Of a stretch of DNA of 64,000 bases, positions 8,220 through 16,353 are shown in pieces. Location of the stretch: positions 1-64,000 of the forward strand of contig NZ_FNRJ01000018.1 of NCBI RefSeq assembly GCF_900107855.1, read 5' to 3'. A program made the translations under genes and the position numbers. The notes beneath the pieces were generated by a model. The model searched no databases and was not told the origin of the DNA. It saw only the letters and a list, made by a program, of their open reading frames with translations. Every line of letters begins with the position of its first letter. Within the stretch, counting starts at the first letter, position 1. Origin of the DNA: Marinobacterium iners DSM 11526. Its GTDB lineage: Bacteria; Pseudomonadota; Gammaproteobacteria; Pseudomonadales; Balneatricaceae.

Positions 8220-9170
8220 CTATAGGTCCAAAGTCAGGTGTTTGCCGGCGGCACGGGAGACGCAGGGCATGATGCAGCTGCCGCTGGAGCGCTCGTCGTT
8301 GGACAGGAAGTCATCTCGATGCTCAACATCGCCCTCAAGAACAGCCGTGCGACATTGGCCACAGACGCCTGCACGGCACAGATTGGGAACCTTGACGCCT
8401 TCACGCTCCAGCGCTTCAAGCAGGCTTTCATCGGCCGCTACGTCCACCGTTTTTCCGCTGTGGGTCAGCTGCGCCTTGAACGGCTCGCCCGGCTCGGGTG
8501 CGGCAAAGGCTTCGAAATGGATCAGGCTGTCTGGCCAGCCCAAAGCGGCTGCCGTGCTGCGAACACCGTCAATCAACGATTCAGGGCCACAGATATAGAC
8601 ATGGGTCCCCGGCCCCTGACCGCTCAACACGGCAGTCAGGTCACATTTATTACCCTGCACAGAGTCATAGCGATGGAGAGCCGATCCAAGTTGCTGCTGC
8701 AGTTGATCCAGATAGGCGCCGGTTTGACTGCTTCGATACAGATAGTGCAACTCGAAATCAGCACCCTTCCGTTTGAGTTCCGGGATATACGACATGAAGG
8801 GGGTGATGCCAACGCCACCTGCAATCAGCAGGTGTTTGCGGGCAGTCATCACGGGAGCAAAGAGGTTGGCCGGTGGTGTGATCGCCAGCTGGTCCCCTAC
8901 GTTCACCTGTCCATGCATGAAAGAAGAACCGCCACGGGAGGCATCCTGCAACCGCACGGCGATGCTGTAACGCCGCGGTGTGGCAGGGTCGCCACACAGC
9001 GAATAGGCATTACGGATCTCGCGGGATGCTCCCGGCATGATCACCTGAACATGACTGCCGGGCGAGAATGCCGGCAGCCGGCCTTCAATCGCTTCCAGTT
9101 TGAACTCTCGAATCATCGGTGCCACCTGCTCGATGGCCATCACACGCACCGGTATGCTGTCGATACTCAT
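8220..9170 (-). CDS. dmmB: DmmB, flavin/2Fe-2S reductase of dimethylamine monooxygenase
   Basis: 316 residues laid out like phthalate dioxygenase reductase: an N-terminal flavin barrel with RNAYSLCG, a NAD-binding domain with AGGVGITPFMSYI and YICGPESLI, and a C-terminal plant-type 2Fe-2S ferredoxin domain with CRAGVCGQC plus a fourth Cys downstream. It passes electrons from NAD(P)H to the haem subunit DmmC. The start ATG shares its A with the dmmA stop (TAATG), so translation is coupled. A generic oxygenase reductase would look the same; the gene neighbourhood makes the assignment. Confidence 0.9.
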   Translation of the reverse strand: MSIDSIPVRVMAIEQVAPMIREFKLEAIEGRLPAFSPGSHVQVIMPGASREIRNAYSLCGDPATPRRYSIAVRLQDASRGGSSFMHGQVNVGDQLAITPPANLFAPVMTARKHLLIAGGVGITPFMSYIPELKRKGADFELHYLYRSSQTGAYLDQLQQQLGSALHRYDSVQGNKCDLTAVLSGQGPGTHVYICGPESLIDGVRSTAAALGWPDSLIHFEAFAAPEPGEPFKAQLTHSGKTVDVAADESLLEALEREGVKVPNLCRAGVCGQCRTAVLEGDVEHRDDFLSNDERSSGSCIMPCVSRAAGKHLTLDL

Positions 9171-9715
9171 TACTGCAACACCTCCTGTTCCGGCTGTTCA
9201 TCAGGATCTTCAGCATTGATCTGCACCCCTACGTAGGCACCATGCAGACGGGCAAAATGATCCCGTACCAACAACAAACGACCACACCCTGTGCAGGTGT
9301 GAGGACTGGCTGTCACCCCTTCCATAAGGGTGTAGCAATGGGTACAGAATAACCGGCGGGCAGAACTGATCGGAGGCGCCAATTGAATCTGCTCATCGAC
9401 CAGCCCGGCCGACAACGCTTGATTGCGTATGTCCCACAGAAAGCCTTCACTTCCGGCCACATACAATCGGGTGGTCACCGGCGCGTCATTCAGAATGTGT
9501 TGCAGGTAGCCCGACAGCGAGTTCGCCAGCGTACCCGGCGCATTGCCCGGTTCCGCCACCAGCCATTGTGCACCTGATTCAGCACACTGACGGTACAGCG
9601 GTTCCAGCAGGTGCTCTGCGTCTGACTCACTGACAAACAACTGTAGTCCTGCTGTCGCGACCAGCTCGGGTGGCGTATAGGTCGGACGACTCTTGATGGA
9701 TGGATCGATCTGCAT
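9170..9715 (-). CDS. dmmA: DmmA-family subunit of dimethylamine monooxygenase
   Basis: 181 residues. The N-terminal two thirds have no catalytic motif that I recognise. The C-terminal third holds a zinc-ribbon-like set of four cysteines, Cys124-x2-Cys127 and Cys141-x2-Cys144 (RLFCTHCYTL, CTGCGRLLLV), characteristic of DmmA-family proteins. Its exact role in the complex is not known to me; a metal or structural role is plausible. The ATG at 9715 is chosen because AAGGAG sits 5 bases upstream. It is the first gene of the operon dmmA-dmmB-dmmC-SMR-SDR and lies behind a sigma-54-type promoter. Confidence 0.8.
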   Translation of the reverse strand: MQIDPSIKSRPTYTPPELVATAGLQLFVSESDAEHLLEPLYRQCAESGAQWLVAEPGNAPGTLANSLSGYLQHILNDAPVTTRLYVAGSEGFLWDIRNQALSAGLVDEQIQLAPPISSARRLFCTHCYTLMEGVTASPHTCTGCGRLLLVRDHFARLHGAYVGVQINAEDPDEQPEQEVLQ

Positions 9716-9724
9716 CACTACTCC

Positions 9725-9741
9725 TTTTGGGTTACCCAAAA
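9725..9741. promoter_or_regulatory. Perfect inverted repeat at the dmmA ribosome-binding site
   Basis: TTTTGGG-TTA-CCCAAAA, a perfect 7-base dyad in the dmmA leader that overlaps the edge of the Shine-Dalgarno AAGGAG. It could be an operator or an RNA hairpin that limits ribosome access. Confidence 0.4.
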
Positions 9742-9761
9742 TTTATTAGTGGTGTAATTTA

Positions 9762-9776
9762 TTTCTCCCTAGGAAA
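9762..9776. promoter_or_regulatory. Operator-like dyad just downstream of the dmmA -12 element
   Basis: TTTCTCCCTAGGAAA, with core TTC-N7-GAA. It begins directly after the TTGCT of the sigma-54 promoter, so it covers the expected transcription start. Similar dyads sit near the promoters of dmmD, purU and amtB. Confidence 0.5.
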
Positions 9777-9793
9777 AGCAATTTTTCTGCCAA
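9777..9793 (-). promoter_or_regulatory. Sigma-54 (-24/-12) promoter of the dmmABC operon
   Basis: Minus strand reads TTGGCAGAAAAATTGCT: GG and GC are ten bases apart, and it fits YTGGCACGRNNNTTGCW except at two or three inner positions. It lies 62 bases before the dmmA start. An enhancer-binding activator would be needed; none is encoded in the window. Confidence 0.75.
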
Positions 9794-10047
9794 AATATGA
9801 AACCAGATAAATTTCAATACCTTAGGATTATCAATCCAAAACATCTCCTCTATAAGGGCACAGCAACAGTGCATTTCCGTATCCGGATGACTCAGCACAG
9901 GGCAGATGATCATTACGGTGCAAAAGTACCCCGGTTGACCCAAAACGGGTCGCACTTCAGCTCCCCATACCCAAATATTGGCCAAGGCCCGAGCCAGTTT
10001 TGATTGGGATTATTTTTTCACTCTATAAATCATGACGTTGAGTCTTA
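9794..10047. other. Region between the divergent dmmA and dmmD sigma-54 promoters
   Basis: About 250 bases with no gene. It lies upstream of both -24/-12 promoters, so it is where enhancer-binding-protein sites and perhaps an IHF site would be expected. I see several short GTGC and GCAC words but no convincing paired activator site. Confidence 0.5.
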
Positions 10048-10064
10048 ATGGCCCGGAACTTGCT
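10048..10064 (+). promoter_or_regulatory. Sigma-54 (-24/-12) promoter of dmmD
   Basis: ATGGCCCGGAACTTGCT: GG-N10-GC spacing, with TGGC, CG and TTGCT matching the consensus. The -12 GC is 66 bases before the start codon at 10130. Confidence 0.75.
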
Positions 10065-10097
10065 TTCCTATCAGGAATAATAGTTCCTCTTCAGGAA
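10065..10097. promoter_or_regulatory. Two tandem operator-like dyads downstream of the dmmD -12 element
   Basis: TTCCTATCAGGAA (10065-10077) and TTCCTCTTCAGGAA (10084-10097), centres about two helical turns apart, covering the expected start of transcription. The first abuts the -12 element. Confidence 0.5.
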
Positions 10098-10129
10098 TTA
10101 ATTATGATCTGTTACCAATGGAGAGAAAA

Positions 10130-11269
10130 ATGGCTAATTCATGGCGTATCGCCGCACTGGCTGAAAGACATCGTGCCCTGGGCTCAAACCTTGAAGACTG
10201 GAACGGCCTGCCTACGGCATGGACCTACAGCAAAAGCGGTTACACTCTGGCCGATGAGCACGAAGCAATCCGTACCAAGGCAGGCTTGATGGATGTATCA
10301 GGCTTGAAGAAGGTGCACTACGTGGGTCCACATGCCGAGAGCCTGCTGGAGTGGGCCACCACGCGTGACATCTCCAAGCTGTATCCGGGCAAGGCGGTCT
10401 ACGCGACCATGCTGAATGAAGCCGGCAAGTTTATTGATGACTGTGTTATATACCGCATGGGCCCCAACGCTTTCATGGTTGTACATGGCACCGGCGCCGG
10501 CTATGAACGCCTGACCCAGGCGGCACTGGGCAAACAGGTTGCCGTGCTGTTTGATGACGATATGCACGATCTTTCGCTGCAAGGCCCCACTGCAGTGGAT
10601 TTCCTCGCTGAGCATATCCCCGGAATCCGGGATCTGGCCTACTTCCACCACACGCACGCACGCCTGTTCGGTTGCCCGATCACCATTTCACGCACCGGCT
10701 ATACCGGCGAGCGCGGTTACGAGATCTTCTGTAAGGCGGCCGACGCCACTACCATTTGGGACGGCATTCTGGAGCACGGCAAAGCGTTCGGCATCATTCC
10801 CTGCTCTTTCACCGCGCTCGACTGGCTGCGTACCGAAAGTTACCTGCTGTTCTATCCGTTCGATAACTCCGAGATGTACCCGTTCGAAAACGAACCGGCC
10901 GGCGATACACTTTGGGAGCTGGGCCTGGATTTCACAGTGTCCAAGGACAAGACAGAATTCTGCGGTGCTTACGAGCACTTCCGCCTGCAGGGCAAAGAGC
11001 GATTCAAGATTTTCGGTGTTTTGCTGGAAGGAAAAGAGGCCGCTTCCGAGGGTGATGAACTCTGGGCCGATGGCAAAAAGGTGGGGGTTATCACCTGCGC
11101 CATGTATTCACGCCTGACCGACAGATCAATGGCAATCGCTCGTCTTGAAGTGCCCTACGCCGAGCAGGGCACCCCGCTTCAGGTCAAAGGTAGCCTTGAG
11201 GTATCGGCCATCGCCCATACCCTGCCATTTGATGATCCCGAGAAAATAAAGCGTACCGCTAAGGGCTGA
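10130..11269 (+). CDS. GcvT-like aminomethyltransferase-family protein (DmmD-like)
   Basis: 379 residues of the GcvT/YgfZ family, resembling the tetrahydrofolate-binding T-protein of glycine cleavage. DVSGLKKVHYVGP, ISRTGYTGERGYEIF and LDWLRTESY are family landmarks. It probably traps a one-carbon unit from demethylation on tetrahydrofolate, keeping formaldehyde low; GcvT-like genes (dmmD) are known beside dmmABC, but substrate is inferred. I chose the ATG at 10130 because GGAGA sits 5 bases before it; an ATG at 10118 lacks a site. It is divergent from dmmABC with its own sigma-54 promoter. Confidence 0.8.
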   Translation: MANSWRIAALAERHRALGSNLEDWNGLPTAWTYSKSGYTLADEHEAIRTKAGLMDVSGLKKVHYVGPHAESLLEWATTRDISKLYPGKAVYATMLNEAGKFIDDCVIYRMGPNAFMVVHGTGAGYERLTQAALGKQVAVLFDDDMHDLSLQGPTAVDFLAEHIPGIRDLAYFHHTHARLFGCPITISRTGYTGERGYEIFCKAADATTIWDGILEHGKAFGIIPCSFTALDWLRTESYLLFYPFDNSEMYPFENEPAGDTLWELGLDFTVSKDKTEFCGAYEHFRLQGKERFKIFGVLLEGKEAASEGDELWADGKKVGVITCAMYSRLTDRSMAIARLEVPYAEQGTPLQVKGSLEVSAIAHTLPFDDPEKIKRTAKG

Positions 11270-11289
11270 TCAGGCCTGACACACCGAGG

Positions 11290-11312
11290 GGGCCTGTTTC
11301 CATAAACAGCCC
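11290..11312 (+). terminator. Terminator after dmmD
   Basis: GGCCTGTTT, loop CCAT, AAACAGCCC, then TTTT. An imperfect stem 20 bases after the stop codon. Confidence 0.65.
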
Positions 11313-11346
11313 TTTTCGGTTGGATCATCACACGTAGCTGCAGCGG

Positions 11347-11958
11347 TCACTGCCCCTCAGTATAGCCATAGCCGCGCAGAAACAGGTCAACACAACTCAC
11401 AATGTAACGATCAATCTCTTCATCACTCAGCTGAGGAGTAATACCCAGCTCGGAGCGTAGCTTGGCCTCCCCCATCACCATCATCAGGAACTGAATGGCG
11501 GCATGGCGTGGCTGCTCCATGACAACCCGGCCCAACTCGGCTTCACGCCCCAGCATATCGGTGAACCCCTGAATCATGACCTGAGGCCCGGCGGCAAAAA
11601 AAAGTGCTGCCGCTTGCGGTTGAGTATCGACCTGGGCCACACAGGTTCGGTGCACGCAGCGCGCTTCTTCAGACAGTATTAACTGAATGAAGTGACGACC
11701 GATGTCGAGCAACCGTTCCCGCAAAGAGCCATCTTCACGCACCAGCAGATCAACCAGGTTATAGCGATCGCACTTGCACCGAATGGCAGCCGTAAAAAGA
11801 TCATCCTTACAGCCAAAGTGACTGTACACCGTCTGCTTGGACACGCCCGCCTGCTGCGCCACCATTTCCATGCTGGTATCGGTAAAACCATGCTGCACAA
11901 ACAGCGTCGAGGCAGCGTCCAGTATCTGCTCACGTTTGGCTGCACTGCTGGGTCTCAA
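11347..11958 (-). CDS. TetR-family repressor of the adjacent RND pump
   Basis: About 203 residues. The N-terminal TetR helix-turn-helix is clear (ILDAASTLFVQHGFTDTSM, then VAQQAGVSKQTVYSHFGCKDDLF); the C-terminal ligand domain resembles the AefR-like TetR group. No ATG precedes the HTH. The TTG at 11958 is 6 bases after AGGAGA, whereas the in-frame GTG at 11964 directly touches that site, so TTG is the better start. It is divergent from the adaptor and permease genes, the usual arrangement for a local repressor whose ligand is a pump substrate. Confidence 0.85.
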   Translation of the reverse strand: MRPSSAAKREQILDAASTLFVQHGFTDTSMEMVAQQAGVSKQTVYSHFGCKDDLFTAAIRCKCDRYNLVDLLVREDGSLRERLLDIGRHFIQLILSEEARCVHRTCVAQVDTQPQAAALFFAAGPQVMIQGFTDMLGREAELGRVVMEQPRHAAIQFLMMVMGEAKLRSELGITPQLSDEEIDRYIVSCVDLFLRGYGYTEGQ

Positions 11959-11996
11959 AAGCACTCTCCTGATATTTGGAACAAAATCATACTATA

Positions 11997-12036
11997 CAGT
12001 CCAGTCTATTGACTCTAAACTAAACTCATCAGTCCA
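11997..12036. promoter_or_regulatory. Repeat cluster in the TetR/RND intergenic region
   Basis: Direct repeats CAGTCCA at 11997-12003 and 12030-12036 flank the dyad AGTC-TATT-GACT (12003-12014). Placed between the divergent genes, this is the likely operator of the TetR protein. Confidence 0.45.
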
Positions 12037-12064
12037 TTATTATAGCCCTTATGGCCCTACTCAT

Positions 12065-13174
12065 ATGAATCTTTTCCGCCCCTTGTGTGTTGCAACACTG
12101 TGTATTGTGATTCTTTCGGGCTGCAACAGCAGCGATGACACTGTCTTGGCCATTGCCGAACCGCTGACTGTTTCGGTGTTCACACTTGAGCCCCGGCAGG
12201 CCTACACCATTGAACACCGCTATGCAGGGACCGTTGAGGTCAAGCAGAACAGTGCGCTGGGCTTCGAAGCCGGTGGCAAACTGGCACTCATCAATGTCAA
12301 CGAAGGTGCGAGCGTCAAGGCCGGTCAAGTGCTGGCCCGGCTTGATACCCAACTGCTGGAAGCCGAAACAACTCAGCTACAGGCCCAGCGCAACGAGATC
12401 AAGGCCAGGCTCAAACTGGCCAAAGCCAGCCTGAACCGCTTCACGGCCCTGCAGCAGAAGGGATATGCCTCGGCCCAAAATCTGGATGAGCTGAACGCTG
12501 AAGTAGAAGCCCTGCAAGCCTCGGTGGCCGTCACTGACAGTGCCCTTGCGGCCAACCGCCTGCGATTGGAAAAGTCCGTACTGCATGCCCCCTTTGAGGC
12601 CCGTATTGCACAACGTCTGGCCGATGAAGGCGAAGTTGTCGCGGCCGGCCAACCTGTTCTCCAACTGCTGTCTGTCGCCAACGCCGAGGTGAGTGTCGGC
12701 CTACCGCCCGAACAGGCCAGTGCACTGCGTGAGGACAGGCTCTACACCCTGTACGCCGGACAACGCACCCTGCAGGCGCGCCTGCTCAGTGTGGGTGCCG
12801 ACCTGAATCCGGGGACACGTACTTTGCAGGCGCGACTGATGCCGCTTGACGATACTGGCCTGGTCAATGGCGAACTGGTGCAGCTGTCACTGCCGCAGGA
12901 CTATGCGGCATCAGGCTTTTCGGTACCCCTGAGCGCACTGACCGAAGGTGTTCGCGGCCTGTGGAATCTTTACGCGCTCAAGCAAACTGACGCGGGCACG
13001 ATTGTCGAGGCGCGTGATATCCGCGTACTGCACAGTGATCAGCAAACTGCCTATATAACCGGTGCCGTCACAGGGGGTGAGCAGATCATCGTCAGCGGCT
13101 TGCACCGGGTTGTACCCGGACAAAAGGTCTCGCCTGCGAACCCGGCCCTTTCCACTGAAGGACGACCCGAATGA
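12065..13174 (+). CDS. RND efflux periplasmic adaptor lipoprotein
   Basis: 369 residues. A signal peptide ends in the lipobox LSGC (Cys about residue 17), so it is anchored to the inner membrane. It has the membrane-fusion-protein order: barrel-sandwich halves around an alpha-helical hairpin (EAETTQLQAQRNEIKARL to AEVEALQASVAV), then LHAPFEARIAQRLADEGEVVAAGQP. It links the RND permease to an outer-membrane channel; no TolC-like gene is nearby. I start it at the ATG that precedes the signal peptide; an open frame runs further upstream without signal features. Its stop overlaps the permease start by 4 bases. Confidence 0.9.
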   Translation: MNLFRPLCVATLCIVILSGCNSSDDTVLAIAEPLTVSVFTLEPRQAYTIEHRYAGTVEVKQNSALGFEAGGKLALINVNEGASVKAGQVLARLDTQLLEAETTQLQAQRNEIKARLKLAKASLNRFTALQQKGYASAQNLDELNAEVEALQASVAVTDSALAANRLRLEKSVLHAPFEARIAQRLADEGEVVAAGQPVLQLLSVANAEVSVGLPPEQASALREDRLYTLYAGQRTLQARLLSVGADLNPGTRTLQARLMPLDDTGLVNGELVQLSLPQDYAASGFSVPLSALTEGVRGLWNLYALKQTDAGTIVEARDIRVLHSDQQTAYITGAVTGGEQIIVSGLHRVVPGQKVSPANPALSTEGRPE

Positions 13175-16100
13175 AGGCTGCTCTGTTCAACGGTCGTTTG
13201 CTGGCACTGCTGGTGGCTCTGCTGATCGTGGCCGGCATGGCCGCCCTGCACAGCCTGCCGCGAATGGAAGACCCGCGTGTGCTTGCACGCATCGCAACCG
13301 TTATTACGCACCTCCCCGGAGCCAGTGCCGAACGGGTCGAAGCGCAAATTTCCGAGCCGATCGAAAATGCCCTGCGTGAACTGGCCGACATCAAACTGAT
13401 CAGTTCTACCTCCCGCCCCGGCATCTCCTTTGTCAGTCTGGAGCTGGAGGATCGCGTCACCGATGTGGCGCCGATCTGGTCACGCGCCCGGGATCTGCTC
13501 AATGACCTTACTCCTCAACTGCCCACCGGCAGCTCGGCACCACAACTGGAAGATGACCGTGGCTATGCCTTCACCCTTCTGATCGGATTGCGCTGGTCAG
13601 ACACCACACCACCGGATATGGCCACTCTGGGGCGCTATGCCAAAGAGCTTGAAAGCCGCATGCGAACCTTGAACGGCACTGACTACGTTGAGGTGTATGG
13701 CGAGCAGCAGGAGGAGATACGCGTTGAAGTTGACCCGGAACAGGCAGGCGCTCGGGGCCTGACCATTCCTGCCATTGCAGGAGCCGTACAACGGGCGGAT
13801 GCCCGTATCGCCGCGGGTGAGATCACCAACGATGAGACACAGTTTCAGATCGAAATCACCGGTGCACTGGATACAGCCGAACGCATCCGCGCCATTCCGA
13901 TTCAGACCGATGCCGATGGTCATCTCAGCCGAGTGGGTGACATCGCCCGCGTCGAACCCGCGCTGCGCTTCCCGACGCGGGAGCAGGTCAGCATTGATGC
14001 CGAACCGGGGGTTGTGATCGGTGTGCGCATGCTGCCGCATCTGCGTGTGGATCAGTGGACCGCTTCAGCCCGAGAGCGACTGGACCTGTTCAATGACAGC
14101 CTGCCCGCCAATATCGAAGCGCACATTCTGTTTGATCAAAGCGGCTATACCCAAACGCGACTGCAGGAACTGGTGCTCAATGTTGCCGAGGGGTTTGTCA
14201 TTATCCTGTTGGTTCTAATGGTCACGCTGGGGCTGCGCGCGGCCCTGATCACCGCTGTTGCACTGCCGCTGACCACGCTGTTCACGCTCGCCTGCATGAA
14301 TGCGTACGGTTTGCCGATCCACCAGATGTCTGTCACCGGGCTGGTGGTTGCGTTGGGCATCATGATCGATAATGCCATTGTTATGGTCGACAGCATTCAG
14401 CATCGCCGACAGCAGGGTGCATCCGCCCAAGAGGCCGTAATCGAGTCGGTCAAACACTTCTGGTTGCCACTGCTGGGCTCGACCCTGACCACCATTCTCG
14501 CTTTCATGCCGATTGTGCTGATGCCAGGACCCGCCGGTGAGTTTGTTGGCGGTATCGCCATCAGTGTGATCTTTGCCTTGATTGGTTCATGGCTGCTGTC
14601 ACATACACTGATCGCCGCCATGGCCGGCCGCTATCTTCGCCCGGTACCACGCGGTACCGACCACTGGTATCGCACCGGCCTGCACCTGCCAGCGCTGGCG
14701 CGCATGTTCACACAGAGTCTGCAACTGGCTCTGCGCCACCCCTGGCGTGCCGGAATACTGGTCATGATATTGCCGCTGACCGGTTTCTGGAGTGCTGGCC
14801 AGCTGACTGAGCAATTTTTTCCGCCGTCTGATCGGGATATGTTCCATATCGAACTGCATCTGCCGCCGCAATCCAGCCTCCAGCATACCGCTGCCGTCAC
14901 CACCGATATCAGTGCCCTGTTGACGGAATATCCCGCCATCCAACAGGTCACATGGTTCATTGGCAACAGTGTCCCGCCCTTCTATTACAATCTGGTTCCC
15001 CTGAACGATGGCAAACCCAACTACGCCCAGGCAATGATCACCACCGCCGACGTTACCAGCGCCAACCGGTTAATTCCGCAGCTGCAGCAGCGCCTTGATC
15101 AGGCTCTGCCTGGCGCCCAGATTCTGGTACGCCAACTGGATCAGGGCCCTCCGTTCAACGCCCCGATCGAACTGCGCCTGTATGGCCCGTCACTGGATCG
15201 ACTCAAGGTTCTGGGGGATGAAGCGCGGCGAATTCTTTCGACTGTGCCACAGGTTATTCACACCCGCGCCACATTGCAGTCCGGCATGCCCAAGGTCTGG
15301 CTGGATGTGAATGAAGCCTCGGCCCGGGTTGCCGGTCTGGGTTTGCGCGAGATTGCCCAGCAGTTACAAACCGCACTACAGGGTGTCGATGCCGGTGAAC
15401 TCCTGGACGGCACCGAGTCCATTCCCGTCAGAGTCAGAATCGCCGATGAACGGCGCCAGTCTGCCGCCGCACTGGAGCAGCTGCACATCAGCACCCCGAC
15501 CGCAGGGAACATCCCGCTTAGTGCACTGGCATCGATCAGCCTGCAGCCGAGTCTGGGCGCCATTCCCCGCCGCAATGGTGAGCGCGTCAACGTTATCGAG
15601 GGGTTTCTCGGTTTTGGCGTTCTGCCCGGTAGCGCCCTGCAGACATACAAACAGGCACTGGATGAGGCAGGGTTCGAACTCCCCGCAGGCTATCGGCTGG
15701 AGATCGGCGGTGAAGCGTCTGAGCGTGACCGTGCGGTCGGCAACCTAATGGCCAATGTGGGCATTATTGTTGTGCTGCTGATCGCAGTGGTGGTGCTCTC
15801 GTTCAACTCCTTCCGTATCAGCGGTCTGATCTTTGCGACTGCACTTCAAGCGGCCGGGTTGGGGTTGCTGACCGTTTGGCTGTTCGGCTACCCGTTCGGC
15901 TTTACCGTCATCATTGCCCTGCTGGGCTTAATGGGGCTGGCCATCAATGCGGCCATCGTCATTCTGGCAGAACTCAAGGCTGATCCGAATGCAGCCAGGG
16001 GGGATATTCACGCCATCACCCAAGCGGTTCAGAGCTGCACCCGCCACATCAGTTCAACCACCATCACCACCATCGGGGGCTTTATGCCGCTGATTCTGGC

Positions 16101-16281
16101 GGGTGGCGGTTTCTGGCCCCCCTTCGCGGTTGCCATCGCCGGAGGCACTCTGCTGACCACATTGCTCTCGTTCTATTTTGTACCGTCCTGCTTCCTCTTG
16201 ATGACCCGTCACCGCACTTTCGGAAGCACGTCCATGCAGGCAGATGACCTGCTGTTGATGAGTGACAACCGGCAAGCCTGA
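13171..16281 (+). CDS. RND-family efflux permease
   Basis: 1036 residues, the normal length for an AcrB-type trimeric proton antiporter with twelve membrane helices and two large periplasmic loops. Helix 4 reads VALGIMIDNAIVMVDSI: the first of the two AcrB proton-relay aspartates is kept, the second is Asn, which is common in some RND groups. The helix 10/11 region is GLMGLAINAAIVILAELK. Hydrophobic-amphiphilic drug or metabolite export is likely; the substrate is unknown. It is co-transcribed with the adaptor and controlled by the divergent TetR. Confidence 0.9.
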   Translation: MKAALFNGRLLALLVALLIVAGMAALHSLPRMEDPRVLARIATVITHLPGASAERVEAQISEPIENALRELADIKLISSTSRPGISFVSLELEDRVTDVAPIWSRARDLLNDLTPQLPTGSSAPQLEDDRGYAFTLLIGLRWSDTTPPDMATLGRYAKELESRMRTLNGTDYVEVYGEQQEEIRVEVDPEQAGARGLTIPAIAGAVQRADARIAAGEITNDETQFQIEITGALDTAERIRAIPIQTDADGHLSRVGDIARVEPALRFPTREQVSIDAEPGVVIGVRMLPHLRVDQWTASARERLDLFNDSLPANIEAHILFDQSGYTQTRLQELVLNVAEGFVIILLVLMVTLGLRAALITAVALPLTTLFTLACMNAYGLPIHQMSVTGLVVALGIMIDNAIVMVDSIQHRRQQGASAQEAVIESVKHFWLPLLGSTLTTILAFMPIVLMPGPAGEFVGGIAISVIFALIGSWLLSHTLIAAMAGRYLRPVPRGTDHWYRTGLHLPALARMFTQSLQLALRHPWRAGILVMILPLTGFWSAGQLTEQFFPPSDRDMFHIELHLPPQSSLQHTAAVTTDISALLTEYPAIQQVTWFIGNSVPPFYYNLVPLNDGKPNYAQAMITTADVTSANRLIPQLQQRLDQALPGAQILVRQLDQGPPFNAPIELRLYGPSLDRLKVLGDEARRILSTVPQVIHTRATLQSGMPKVWLDVNEASARVAGLGLREIAQQLQTALQGVDAGELLDGTESIPVRVRIADERRQSAAALEQLHISTPTAGNIPLSALASISLQPSLGAIPRRNGERVNVIEGFLGFGVLPGSALQTYKQALDEAGFELPAGYRLEIGGEASERDRAVGNLMANVGIIVVLLIAVVVLSFNSFRISGLIFATALQAAGLGLLTVWLFGYPFGFTVIIALLGLMGLAINAAIVILAELKADPNAARGDIHAITQAVQSCTRHISSTTITTIGGFMPLILAGGGFWPPFAVAIAGGTLLTTLLSFYFVPSCFLLMTRHRTFGSTSMQADDLLLMSDNRQA

Positions 16282-16304
16282 TTGCAAGGCTTCGCCGGGC
16301 GCAC

Positions 16305-16328
16305 AAAAAAAGGCCCCGAAGGGCCTTT
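16305..16328 (-). terminator. Terminator of amtB
   Basis: On the minus strand AAAGGCCC-TTCG-GGGCCTTT runs into a U-tract, 26 bases after the amtB stop. The stem may also stop the convergent RND operon. Confidence 0.85.
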
Positions 16329-16353
16329 GACTCTGGAGGAGTCCTTTTTGCCG

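Noticed and set aside
8238-9236. 332-codon plus-strand frame opposite dmmB
   Set aside because: Antisense shadow of a clear ferredoxin reductase; no ribosome site or known domain.
12009-12043. TTGACT plus TATTAT as promoter of the RND operon
   Set aside because: The spacer is about 23 bases, too long for a sigma-70 promoter.
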